64,000 nt of DNA, taken from positions 48,709 through 112,708 of the forward strand of contig BRYA01000062.1 in NCBI GenBank assembly GCA_030267965.1, in the 5' to 3' direction. Below, one piece after another: positions 43,580 through 54,070 of the stretch (within the stretch, counting starts at the first letter, position 1; every line of letters begins with the position of its first letter). The stretch is from Triparma columacea (lineage: Eukaryota; Sar; Bolidophyceae; Parmales; Triparmaceae). The notes beneath the pieces were generated by a model that saw only the letters and a list, made by a program, of their open reading frames with translations, ran no database searches and was not told where the DNA came from. Both the position numbers and the translations under genes were made by a program.

Positions 43580-44060
43580 CTCCTCCCTCCCCTGGTGACC
43601 TTTTCTCTACCCCTAATTATTCTTGTCCCTATTTTCACGCCGGCAAATCCAAACACACGCCGCGCATCTTCCCCTTTTTACACCCCTCGGCTCGGCCAAA
43701 TACCTCCACATAGTTCTGAATCTTTTCAAATAGCACTTTGTTCCTCCTCCATCCCCGGTGACCTTTTCTCTACCCCCTATTTCTTCTTGTCCCTTTTTTC
43801 ACGCCGGCCAATTTGCACATGCCGCGCATCTTCCCCTGTTTATATCCCTCGACTCGGCCAAATACCTCCAAGTAGTTCATAATCTTTCAAATAGCACTTT
43901 GTTCCTCCTCCCCTCCCGATGACCTTTTCTCTAACCCTATTTCTCCTTGTCCCTATTTTCACGCCGGCCAATTTACACACGCCGCGCATCTTCCCCTTGT
44001 TTACATCCCTCTGCTCGGCCACATACCTCCACGTAGTTCTACATCTTTTCATATATCACG
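43580..44060. repeat. three tandem units of about 162 bp inside the right end of the MULE
   Basis: Repeated landmarks include GACCTTTTCTCTA (43597, 43760, 43921), TTTTCACGCCGGC, GCCGCGCATCTTCCCC, CTCGGCCA-ATACCTCCA and AATAGCACTTTGTTCC. The spacing is 163 then 161 bp. Subterminal repeats of this kind are common transposase-binding regions in large DNA transposons; here they occur on one side only. Confidence 0.85.
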
Positions 44061-44066
44061 TTTCTT

Positions 44067-44126
44067 CAAACTTAGGCTTTTTTTGTCACGGGCACCCAAG
44101 ATTTTGGCTTTTTCTGTATTATTCCC
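44067..44126 (-). repeat. right terminal inverted repeat of the MULE
   Basis: Inverted copy of 40300-40360, ending ...CTGTATTATTCCC at 44126. Confidence 0.88.
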
Positions 44127-44136
44127 AGTTTTGTGC
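44127..44136. repeat. right target-site duplication of the MULE
   Basis: AGTTTTGTGC, identical to 40290-40299. From here to 44397 I see only AT-rich leader or promoter sequence of the next gene. Confidence 0.85.
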
Positions 44137-44397
44137 CCCTTCCACCTTTTTCCCAAGATTTATTTGCATAAAGATTTGCATAAAGATACGCACAAATCAG
44201 CAAGCATAAAAGTCAACACAGGAACAATTTAACCCCCCCAGTACCCCACATCAATATATATCATCAATACAGCAGTATTAAACCTCAATATATCATCCAC
44301 CACAAACCCTCGAGTTAGACTTAGGGGACATTTTGAGCTTCATTTTAAACCATTTTAAGCTATTCTTCCCTTAACGACAACATAGAGAATATCATTA

Positions 44398-45057
44398 ATG
44401 TCTGTGAATAAGGATTTATTCGATAACGTATCATCAGACGACTCTTCTGACTCGGAATCATCGGTAGTATCAGAAGCTTCAAATATTGAGAGTCAGGAGG
44501 GTGATAACACTTTCAAACCACTAGCCGATGATAATATCGAGGTGTGGGAGGTCAAAGTTCCGACATCACTGTTGAAGAAGGGAGTGAAAGGCCTTGGATT
44601 AGGTGGAACTATTCTGCTCCAGAGCGGCTACCAAGATCGTGTGGGGGGGGGGAAGGTCAAGATCACGCACAAACCTTGCATCGGCCACAAGTTCATGCTC
44701 GCCGACGTGGACGGGAAGGGGATAAAGGCTAGGAAGGTCGATAGGACTGTGATGATATCCATCCCTCCAACGGTGGATCTGTCCAAGGGGGTGAAGGGGG
44801 TTGTCAAGGGAGGCTACGGGCTCGTCGAGCAGGACAAGACGATGAGGAGGAGGTGGAAGGCCATCGGGGATGTCGTTTCAGAGTGGTCAGGAGAGCCAAG
44901 CAGCGGCGGGGGCAAGGAGGCGACGAAGAAGATTAAGAAGGAGACGCCCAAGGAGACCCCCAAGTCTTCCAAGAAAAGGAAGGCGGACGACGGAGGAGGA
45001 GACAAGTCTGCGGCGAAGAAGTCGTCCAAGAAGAAGAAGAAAACGAAGAAGGAGTGA
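44398..45057 (+). CDS. acidic-basic nuclear protein, possibly RPA34/PAF49-like Pol I subunit
   Basis: A single exon of 219 residues. An acidic Ser-rich N-terminus (SSDDSSDSESS) is followed by a compact beta-rich core (VWEVKVPTSLLKKGVKGLGLGG to VMISIPPTVD), a segment MRRRWKAIGD, and a Lys-rich tail ending KKSSKKKKKTKKE that should drive nuclear or nucleolar import. This order resembles the RNA polymerase I A34.5/PAF49 subunit, whose beta dimerisation domain pairs with A49, but the match is weak. The last codons and stop belong to a 121-bp unit that is repeated downstream. The MULE lies 262 bp upstream. Confidence 0.55.
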   Translation: MSVNKDLFDNVSSDDSSDSESSVVSEASNIESQEGDNTFKPLADDNIEVWEVKVPTSLLKKGVKGLGLGGTILLQSGYQDRVGGGKVKITHKPCIGHKFMLADVDGKGIKARKVDRTVMISIPPTVDLSKGVKGVVKGGYGLVEQDKTMRRRWKAIGDVVSEWSGEPSSGGGKEATKKIKKETPKETPKSSKKRKADDGGGDKSAAKKSSKKKKKTKKE

Positions 45058-45534
45058 AAAAAATATAGGATTAAGTCACTACTAACTCCGTTGAATTATT
45101 AACGCTGGAATTCACTTTTGTTAGTCACCAGTATGTGCCCCTTTCACTTGAAATCCTTGGGCCTCCTCGGAAGGAGTGAAAAAAAGATAGGATCAAGTCA
45201 CTACTACTCCGTTGAATTATTAACGCTGGAATTCACTTTTGTTAGTCACCAGTATGTGCCCCTTTCGCTTGAAATCCTTGGTCCTCCTCGGAAGGAGTGA
45301 AAAAAAGATAGGATTAAGTCACTACTACTCCGTTGAATTATTAACGCTGGAATTCACTTTTGTTAGTCACCAGTATGTGCCCCTTCCGCTTGAAATCCTT
45401 GGGCCTCCTCGGAAGGAGTGAAAAAAAAGATAGGATCAAGTCACTACTACTCCGTTGAATTATTAACGCTGGAATTCACTTTTGTTAGTCACCAGTATGT
45501 GCCCCTTCCGCTTGAAATCCTTGGGTCTCCTCGT
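45048..45534. repeat. four tandem copies of a 121-bp unit across a convergent gene junction
   Basis: Units begin GAAGGAGTGAAAAAA at 45048, 45170, 45291 and 45412 (periods 122, 121, 121) and end CTTGG(G/T)(C/T)CTCCTCG. Copies differ at only a few bases. Unit 1 starts inside the last codons of the plus-strand gene (KKE stop). The end of unit 4 encodes the last 22 codons of the minus-strand LRR gene (RRPKDFKRKGHILV...). Each extra copy therefore carries both gene ends. Confidence 0.93.
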
Positions 45535-47800
45535 GTGCAGCACCACCCTGTACCTGCTCTGCACATCTTCCTTGAGGCCGAACTTCTTCTTGAGCTCGTT
45601 TGTCCTCATTATCGTGTTTCGTCTCTGCTTCACCTTCGCAGCCCACATGTCGTCAGTGTCATCCGCGTCCCTCTCCTCCTCCTCGTCGTCGCTTAGACCC
45701 TCGTCCTCGTCGAGAACACCGCGATTCTCGAAGCTCTCCTTGATGACGTAGGTGTCGCCACGGACAGCCTTGCGAGGCCCGAGACGCTTATTGAATTTGT
45801 TTTCTAATTCCCCGCTTGCGATCCTCTCGAGCTTAACCGCCCAGCTCCCTAGCTCTTTTATCCTCCTCGTGTTCTCCTTCCTCATGTCCTCATCCTGCCC
45901 TCCCATAAGGGAGACGCGTTGGGTGAGGATTTTGGCCTCGGAATACAATTCCTTCGACTTGTTGATTGCCTCTGCGTGGGTGACCCTGCGCCAGGTTGGC
46001 TTCGGCACGTCACCGCACCCCTCAACCACTGCAGCGAGGAAGTCCCTCAGTCCCGCCGAGGGGCCTCCCCCGCAAACTTCCTCGAGGAACCTCGTAATGG
46101 GGTTCACGACGACCTCCCCGGCCTCGTCGTCCTCAGGATCCTTGTCCTCGAACTCGGCAAGGGCCAACCGGGCCTGGCGCTCCTCTTCAATGAACCCATC
46201 AATGTCGGTGGTCACCGCGACCTTTCCGCAGAGAATCATCATCTCGAGGGCCTTGCGAAAGTCCTCCATCCCGCACGTTCCAGCTTTGGCATCGTACGAG
46301 GGACGGGACATGACGAGGGTTCTCAAAGAGTTGACCTCCCACGCGGTGAGCTCGTCGGCAGGCTTCACGAAATCCTTCTCGCTCTTGGCCATGGGGACTT
46401 TCATCTGCCTCTGTTTCCTTGCGGCCTCCTCGCTCATTTTTATCATGGCCATCCTCTCCGCCTTTTTATTGTCCTCAATGCTCCTCTTAAAGTCAGCGAC
46501 GCTTTTCCTAAGGTTTTTGACAGTCTGACTAAGTGGTACCTTGTCGTCGAGGGTCGGCCCGAGCCTGAGATCCCTCGCCTTGGCCCTCAGCCTCTCCATG
46601 TTGTCCAAGTCCCTGCTGCTGAACTTTGGCTCCACGTCCATGCAGAACCGAACGTAGTCTATATGCCTAGCTTCTTTCGCAAATGTATCCCTGCCCATCG
46701 TGCGCGAGCGCACAGGTGCCCCGGACTTGACGGCGTACTTTGAGAGGATGAGTTTGTAGGAGTCAAACTCTCCCCTGAACTCTCTCTCGCCCTCTTCGAG
46801 CTTCGCGACGAGGTCGAGGCCGTAGAGCTCCATATACTTTGTGAATATTGCTTCAGTCACGACCCACTCCTTCCTCGGATCTTCGAACATGAAGTGATCC
46901 TTGAGAAGGATGCGCTTCGTCTTGACCACCTCAGCAATGGCTGCCATGGCGGAGGCGAGCTGCGACTTAGCTGCCACTTGCTTCGCGGTGGGCTTCTTTT
47001 TCACGATAGGTTTTTGCGGCGAGGTGCCATCCTCGTCCAAGGCCTCTGCCGCCGTCCTAACCTTCTGCGCCGCGAGGCGCTCTTCGTCAGTGATCTTGTG
47101 GCGATCAAGAACATGAAGCCAGGGAAGGTAGCGAATAACGAGGAGGCGATAGTTGGTTTCCTCGGCGAGAGGGTTTCCATGCATGTCTAGTTCCTCCAAG
47201 TGCCTCATTTGCTGCAGCTCCTCGAGAATTGTAATGAGGTCGGAGAGATTGTTGTTGTAAATAATGAGAGTGTCGAGGAAAGTGAAGCTGGGAAGGGAGC
47301 CCTTAAGACTGTCGAGCGTGTTGTTCTGGAGATACAGCCTCTTAATCCTGATGTTGTCGTCAAGATTGGTGATCTTGGAAATGTTGTTGTCGTTCAACCA
47401 AAGAGTTTCAAGGTTGACGAAACGCTCGAAACCTGCAATTCGGGTATAACCACGATCGGTAAGGTGGAGCTCAACGCAGTCCTGGACGGCCCGGCCGTGC
47501 TGGGTTAGGAAAAAGGAAAAGAGGGAAGATAGGGGGGATGGGCAGTTGGGGGGGGAAGGAGGTTAGTTATTAGTAAGGGGGAATTCGGAGGGAATGGGAT
47601 GGAAGAAGAAAGAAAAATAGAAGATGGACAGCAATGAAGAGGGCCATACAACCACAATCACTCACTTTCACAGCCAAACCATCAAAGGGGTTGGTCGGGT
47701 AATCTTCACTGTCCCCACCATGAAGGGCACCGCTCATCGTCCTCGACAGACCAGTTCCCCGAATTTGACTCATAGAGGTCGAAGACATCATGGTCGTCAT
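45463..47800 (-). CDS. SDS22-type leucine-rich repeat protein with long coiled-coil C-terminus
   Basis: Exons 47800-47666 and 47499-45463 (phase 0, 723 residues). Residues 45-190 contain four or five LRRs (VELHLTDRGYTRIAGF, NLETLWLNDNNISKI, KRLYLQNNTLDSLKG, DTLIIYNNNLSDL, LEELDMHGNPLAEE) and an LRRcap-like end (YRLLVIRYLPWLHVLDRHKI). The remaining 530 residues are charged and mainly helical, with Lys/Arg-rich heptads and an acidic segment (GLSDDEEEERDADDTDD). The SDS22/axonemal LRR type is common in flagellar and dynein-assembly proteins; a ciliary role is inference. Its last 22 codons lie in the 121-bp tandem repeat. Confidence 0.75.
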
Positions 47801-48420
47801 CGTCTCAACAAGGAGGAAAAAAAAGGTGAGGAGGGGAGGGAAGGTGTGAACTGGGGGCCGAGTCGTTGAATGATGGGAGAAGGAAAAATTGAGAGGTAAG
47901 TTTGGGCTACACGGGTTTTTTGTGAGAGTAAGGGGGGGGGATAGGGATAGCTATGGGGTAGAGGGTGGCATTGGGGGAGTTAGAAGGGCGCGGGGAGTGC
48001 TAGGTAGGGAAGGAGAGTTGGGAGTTAGAGGTGATCGAGGAGGAGGGGGTTTGGGGTTAGTTTGGGTTTCTGTGGGGATAGGGTGGGAGTCGGTGACGCT
48101 GGAGGGAAGACTAATGCACAGGGACGGGAGGGGGTGGAGTAGGAAGTAGGAGTTGCAGGGGAGGGAGGGGTTTGAGGTGCATGTTGGGGAGAGGGTCGGG
48201 GAGGGGTGGGGTCTTGAGGGTGTGTGGGGGTTGGGACTGGGGTTTGGGGGACACTGTTTGGATTAGATGGTCACGGGTAGCAGGGTGGGGGGTCGCGGGC
48301 GCTTGGTTATTCGCCACGTTGTCTTATTTGCACGAAGTACTAACTCCTCTGTTGCACCCCTTCCTTTGCAGATATTAAGTGTGTGCGTGTGGGCAGCGAA
48401 AGAAGAAGAGAGAAAAAGTG

Positions 48421-48466
<46 letters not shown>

Positions 48467-48543
48467 AATCAAATAGAGGGTAAACCCCAAAGACGACTGA
48501 AGGAGGCCAGAGATTATTGAGTATATTTGTTCAACCATCAAAC
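47801..48543. other. intergenic region with a GA microsatellite
   Basis: It lies between the divergent LRR gene and the coiled-coil gene. 47930-48290 is strongly purine(G)-rich on the plus strand. A (GA)n tract of about 40 bp occupies 48426-48465. I see no convincing coding frame. Confidence 0.6.
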
Positions 48544-49260
48544 ATGTCAGCAGAGGACATCTTGACGACAGAATCGCCCCAGGTTGAGGAGCTTTCGGCG
48601 CCCGCCCCGACGCTGTTGTCTACCCGGCATAGGAAGAAGCAGGCCGACCACGACGCGCTGCTGCTGAAAAACAGGATTGAGCTGTTGAAGAAGGAGGAGG
48701 CAAGGGCATTGAAGAAGATTAATAAAACCAAGACTAGGGCATCGGAGATCATCCGCCTGCGAGAGGAGAACGAACGCAAACACCAGGAGAGGGTCCTCAA
48801 CACCGCGAAGGCCGCGAAGGCCCAGGAGAAGGCCCGGAAGGAAGGGTTAGAGCACGAGGCCATGGCACAAAGGAACAGGGCCGAGAGAGTGGAGAGGGAA
48901 ATGCAGAAAAAAATATAATCCGTCCGCATGGTGAGACAAGAGAAGCAGCACTTGAGGAAGGACCTTGTCGAGCAGCGGAGGATCGAGATCGAGGCCAACA
49001 AGCAGAAGAGCAAGCAGATCAAGGAGGAGCAGAAACAGCTCAAGAAGCGCAGGGAGTTGGCAGCCAAGAAAAAGGCGATGGCTACCAAGGCGAGCTACGA
49101 CAAGAGGGTCAATGAGGAGGAGCAGGCCATCAAGGCGAGGGAGAAGGAGGTCAAAAAGATGGAAAAGACGGAATTGGAGTTGATACACCAGCTCAAGAAG
49201 GCCCAGAAAATGCAAAGGGAAGCATTTGTGGTTTTGGAGGGGGCTTTGAACAGCGCTTAG
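48544..49260 (+). pseudogene. coiled-coil protein frame interrupted by an in-frame TAA
   Basis: From ATG 48544 (MSAEDILTTESPQ) one frame runs 124 codons to TAA at 48916-48918, then continues in the same frame for another 114 codons to TAG 49260. Both parts are one continuous Lys/Glu/Arg/Ala heptad pattern (ERVEREMQKKI [stop] SVRMVRQEKQHLRKDLVEQ). This suggests a single coiled-coil protein of about 238 residues broken by a nonsense change, a sequencing error in the A-rich AGAAAAAAATATAA stretch, or programmed readthrough. No splice sites remove the stop neatly. Family not recognised. Confidence 0.6.
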
Positions 49261-49363
49261 AGTAGGCGCCGCGCGCGAGCGAAGCAATCCAGGGAGGGGG
49301 GGGGGGAGGAGAGTGGGGGGGTGTAAAAAGTACCCAACGTCGTTTGGCAATAAATCAGCACTT

Positions 49364-50890
49364 CTACTCCCCTTTGCTAGCCATCGCAGCCAAAATCTCC
49401 TCTCCCTCTGTCCTCCCTATCTCCTTTAACCCCAACCCCAATTTTCCGTACTTTCCCTTTGTCACCCTCTCTATCTCCTCACAAGCAAACTCATGAAGCT
49501 TTTGAGCCACCTCAATGTCGGCGACAGAGCCGTCAACGAGAGCGACATCCTTCTTGTCGTTCACATTTGCGGGGCGGAGGGCTGTCTCGCGCGAAGCCAT
49601 CCTGAGGCCCATCAAGGCGCGAAGGTTGCCGCGTTTAAGGTTAAGCGCCTCCGCAAAGTGCCGTCTGTGGTGAGCGAAGCGGGCAACAGAAAGGGCCGCG
49701 TTAGAGAGCGAGGGCGGAGCAGTAGCAAGGACGGAATGATTCTACCGAAAAGCTAACCGAACCCGCCAGTCCACTCTATATTCTATTCTATCCTATCCTT
49801 ACCTGGCCATGGCCATCATTCCTTCCCCGCTGAAATCCTTGCAAACGCCGTCCTTGGAACTCGCCGCCATGCCGTAGTAGCACTCTCCGAGCTTTGTGTG
49901 AACCTCGTGGCTCAGAGGATCGAATAGGACCACCTCCTCGAACGCAGTTGCAGCCCCCTGCCAGTGACCCTGGGACAGATACAATTCAGCAAGCTCCCAC
50001 CACCCGGCGACGTCAGTTGGGTTAGAGTCCAAGTAGGAGAGAAGGGACTGTCGGGGGCGGGAGAGGGGAGGGGGAGAGTTAATCAGCTGAGGGGACAATA
50101 TATATTATTACAAATTGCTCCTCCTGCTCCCTTCCGCTCCCTTCCACACCCCACTCTTACCTTCACGGCCTCGGCGGGGGTCCCGATGGCCTTCTGTATC
50201 GCACACAGGCGCTTAGAAGCCAGCACGTTGGCAGGGTTCTGCGTCAAGAGAAGGTTGTAAAGCTCAGTCGCACCGCTGTAGTCGCCCTGAGCCTCGAGGA
50301 ACTGGGTAGGGGTTGAGGTAGGGGTGGGAGTTTTGAGGTCAGGGTTTTTTGAGGGGAGGGGGTGGGGGGCATAAGACGAACGCCAAACACATGAAGTCGC
50401 AGTCGCGATAGCGCGTTCACTATGCTACACTTCACACCACACTCACCTTCCCCTCGAGGATCCCAACCCTACTGCTACCCTCAACCTTCACCTTGGGCTC
50501 CTTCCCAGGCTCGGCGGGCAGAACCGTCTTGACAATGGCCCCAAATTGTTCCTTAAGCAGCCCAAGGCATTGCTTAACGACTTCAAACTCCCCAAGGTCA
50601 CAACCCGCTACTATCAGCTGCTCAAATATAGCAAGATCAGACTCCTTCTTTGGTGAAAGTGACGGGATTAGAGGGAGTGACAGAGATAACACAAGGGCAG
50701 GGTCTCTCAACTAGGTAAAGGGGGGATAGAGGGGCAGGGGGGTGAGGGGGAAGGGACCGCGATGGGCAACGGTGGGAAGGGGAGGGGATGGGAGAGGTTT
50801 CAAACCAGTTTACGCCCGGTGGTCACCATCTAGAGAAACATTGCTCACCTTCTGCTGGCGCAGGTACTGGAGCTCGGCTCTGGGTTTCAT
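49364..50890 (-). CDS. EMC2: ER membrane complex subunit 2
   Basis: Five exons, 50890-50849, 50710-50447, 50301-50161, 50047-49803 and 49664-49364, give 330 residues (human 297). TPR helices are clear: FEVVKQCLGLLKEQFG, YSGATELYNLLLTQNPANVLASKR, SLLSYLDSNPTDVAGWWELAELYLSQGHW, AATAFEEVVLFDPLSHEVHTKLGE and RHFAEALNLKRGNLRALMGL. The WWELAELY and FDP blocks are characteristic of EMC2. EMC2 is the cytosolic scaffold of the EMC insertase for tail-anchored and polytopic membrane proteins. The last intron ends CCCGCTTCGCTCACCACAG, like the introner-type tails elsewhere. A variable C-terminal acidic helix (EIGRTEGEEILAAMASKG) closes the protein. Confidence 0.9.
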
Positions 50891-51564
50891 GTTGGGGGAG
50901 ATTGGATGAATGTGGGATTTTGATAAATCAGGGAATGAAGGTGAGATTTTTTAGGTCACTACTTTCTACACCGTTGGGAATTTGGAAAGTGATAAGAACA
51001 CGGGGAATCAACGTTTATGTCGTTAGAGGAAAAAATGGAAGCGTTTGATGGTATTGGGAACCATATATTGTCACTTAATTTGCAAAACATTAATTTAGTA
51101 AGTTGTTTCCGGCTGCGCGAATCATGTAATATCACTGCGAATGAGAGATTATTGTTTACTTGACGCATGGAGCAAATATAAAGTCGAAATGGAGCACAGA
51201 ACCTTTAAAGTGCAGCAAAAAAATCTTCTCCATTTTCGAGGGACGCCCTCGTCAGAATTCGAATCGAGGGCCTGTCATTTCTCAAGATCTCTGGCTCAGG
51301 GACACCTCATTTAAGGCAAACAAGAATCAAACTTGTAAGAAACCACGTTTAAATTTACCAACGAACTCCACTCTTTAGTTAAAGGTACGTCAAGGGATTG
51401 ATAGGTTTTTGCGCCGATAAAAACCACACTAGCCCAATTTATTCCCATTTCATTTCAGACTGAGTCGTGTTTCCACACATTGTTCTCACACCACTCTAAC
51501 ACACAACTAGGCGGTACAAAGGCTTGATCTTGTACCTAACTAGCTAATCCTAATCAATCAGATC
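50891..51564. other. divergent intergenic region
   Basis: It separates EMC2 and the UDP-glucuronate epimerase and should hold both promoters. It is AT-richer than the genes. I see no ORF with coding character. Confidence 0.6.
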
Positions 51565-52943
51565 ATGTCTAATACTGAAGACGCTGTCTCTGTGTCAAGT
51601 TCTGACGACAGTTTTGACGATCACATGTTCGTCAGGGCTTCTAAGGCGAACTCTGCTGCGACCTACCGCGGTACCGTGGTCCTACCTGCCTGCATGGACA
51701 GAAAGACTGTGCTAGTCACTGGCGGGGCTGGCTTCGTTGGTAGCCACACTGCAGGTAAATCACTCCTTGGCTGCATGAGTCATCGTGGCTCCCTCAAACT
51801 TGCTCACATACAAACTAACCCTCTCTCCCCTCTCTCCCCGTCATTTCCCCTACCACTACCTCATGATCAGACGCTCTCCTCTCCCGTGGCGACTCCGTGG
51901 TCATAATCGATGAGTTGAACGACTACTACGAACCCTCCCTCAAAAATGAGAACCTTGAGTACCTTCGCTCCACCCATGGCAAGGACTCCTTCACCTTTGT
52001 CAAGGGCGACATTTGCGACGAGGATCTCATCGATAAGATCTTCAAGGAGTACAAGATCGACTACGTCTGCCACCTCGCTGCTCGCGCCGGGGTGAGGCCA
52101 TCCATTGATGACCCTCAAATTTACGTGCACTCCAACATTAGAGGCACTACTAGCCTCCTCTCCGCGGCTGCCAAATATGGAGTCAAGAACTTCGTCTACG
52201 CCAGCAGCTCATCCGTTTACGGCGGTTCCAAGAGCACCTACTTTTCTGAGGATGAGGCTGTTGACATGCCTGTGTCTCCTTACGCCGCCAGCAAGAAGGC
52301 CTGTGAACTCCTCGCTCACACCTACAGCCACCTCTACAACATGCCTTGCACCGGCCTCCGCTTCTTCACCGTCTTTGGCGAGAGGGGAAGGCCCGACATG
52401 GCCCCCTACAAGTTTGTGGACAGAATCAGCAGAGGCGAAGGCATGCAGCAGTTCGGTGACGGCTCAAGCTCCCGCGACTACACTTACATCTCTGACATTG
52501 TCGACGGTGTTGTGCGCTCGATCGACCGTCCCTACAAGTACCAGGTCTTCAACCTCGGCAAGGGCAGTGGGACCACACTGAAGGAGTTCATCTCCATCGT
52601 GGAAAAGTACACTGGCAAGAAGGCCAACAAGACCATCCTTCCCGACCAGCCCGGGGACGTACCAAGGACCTGCGCAAGCACCGAGAAGGCCGCCGCCCTC
52701 CTCGGTTACAAGGCCGTTGTTCCCTTCGACGAGGGCATCCGCCAGCTTGTGCTCTGGTACAACAAGAAGAACGGAATCGCCAACGGTCGCGCGGTCGAGG
52801 ACGCCAAGGAAAACGCCATCATGAGCACGAGGAAGAGGGGAAGGGTCGACGAGATGGTCACCGCCAAGGCATTCGAGAAGTCGAGGATTCCCGCAAGCGT
52901 CTCCATGGATGAACTTCCTGGAAACTTGGCCACAACATTTTGA
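51565..52943 (+). CDS. UDP-glucuronate 4-epimerase-type SDR enzyme
   Basis: Exons 51565-51754 and 51871-52943 (phase 1, 420 residues). The Rossmann loop is VTGGAGFVGSHTA; the intron follows it. Other motifs are VCHLAARAGVRPSI, the catalytic SSS in YASSSSVYGG, Tyr-Ala-Ala-Ser-Lys, CTGLRFFTVFGERGRPDMA and SRDYTYISDIVDG. ARAGVR and GPWGRPDM-like blocks mark the GAE/UDP-GlcA 4-epimerase group, which makes UDP-galacturonate for cell-wall or extracellular polysaccharides. Unlike plant GAE there is no membrane anchor; the N-terminus is Ser/Asp-rich. A 45-residue basic extension follows the SDR fold (VDEMVTAKAFEKSRIP). Confidence 0.9.
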
Positions 52944-54070
52944 AACGCGGCCTCAACTTTTAGGAATACATGTAGCGAGGCGCTTGCTGCTGCCAAACAG
53001 CAGCACGTGCCGAACAAATAGTAGAAGCAAAGTAGTTTTTGCGATTTGTAATGGTAGCACCAACATAACCAGCAGTCTGTTGACAATGAAGAAACCCACT
53101 TATTGTTTATAGACCATCTTTATATAATATCGAATCGCGCGGATTGGCGGATACAGCACGTATTTTATATACTATCAATCAAACCAATCCAGTCAATCCA
53201 ATAAGGAGAAGACGTTAGGGTTCTTAAACAAAACGTTACGCTCGTTTCTTTACATCCGCCTTTTCCTACTCTAGCTGCGAGATGAACAGCCCATCTACCG
53301 ATGCACCCACCGAGGCCCTCTCTTACTGAGGCACCCACTGGGTGGGAAGGAGGAAGGGTGCAGCATATAGATACAATTTTGTTATTGGGAAAATATAGCG
53401 TACTTGAAATGGAAAATGGGAGCAAACGCTGATCTTAGGACCGGAAACACGAAGACATGGAGGCATAGACGGAGTTCAAGGTGTGTTAAATTAACTTTCC
53501 AAAACCCTCAAAACAATTTCTGAATACACCAATCCCATTTACATCGCATTGTCGTATTCGTTGCAACAAGAAGATCGATAATACTACACAACACTCAGAA
53601 AATAGAGTTTGACGGCTTTAAGTGTCGACTGAAGCATAATACTAGCCCACACCACTCCCGGCCAACGTCGTGAGCACAAGCAATTTAGTCCTGTAACATA
53701 TAATCATCTAGTGTTATGATCCGAGCAATTTAGTCCTCATTTGGAAGGTGAGAATGTGAAGAGAGGGACGAAAAGGCTTAACGTTGGATCGGAGCGGTAT
53801 ATTGAGGGGTTCTATGTGCCTGATCGTGATGATGAGGCTTGCCCCCACCCTGCAACTTGCCTTCCAGAGAAAGAGACTGGCGTTGGGCACTTGCGATGGA
53901 CTCTCACTGATTGGGTGCTTTTGGAAAAGATAAAAACGCGCAATAATGAACCACTATGTGAATATGCCAACTTACGATATCTTCACTCACACCTAAAAAC
54001 GCCCCACCACCACCTTTTTTTACGCACGTCGTTGCCAACGCATAATTTTCAGCACCCAATTAGGATCGTC
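52944..54070. other. intergenic region before the subtelomeric array
   Basis: No complete gene is seen. A 16-bp direct repeat (AGCAATTTAGTCCT) occurs at about 53678 and 53725. From 53741 a frame of 110 codons without ATG is open into the next gene (DRDDEACPHPATCLPEKETG); it may be a remnant of another gene or an unrecognised 5' exon. Confidence 0.5.

Larger units (their letters stand above)
40300..44126 (+). mobile_element. complete Mutator-like DNA transposon (MULE), 3.8 kb
   Basis: The element has inverted termini of about 60 nt (40300-40360 and 44067-44126, beginning GGGAATAATACAGAA), a 10-bp direct target duplication (AGTTTTGTGC), an intact three-exon transposase and a triple subterminal repeat near the right end. 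MULEs normally make 8-10 bp duplications, so the boundaries fit. Intact ends and an open transposase suggest a recent insertion. It sits between the 3' end of the DUF6817-oxygenase gene and the gene starting at 44398. Confidence 0.88.

Noticed and set aside
45048..45534. CRISPR-like array
   Set aside because: Units are 121 bp and contiguous without unique spacers, in a eukaryotic genome.
46894..47508. plus-strand frames opposite the LRR gene
   Set aside because: Complementary to clear LRR and coiled-coil coding sequence, with no recognisable domain.
51230..51300. TTCGAATC-containing segment as a tRNA gene
   Set aside because: No acceptor stem or anticodon arm could be folded around it.
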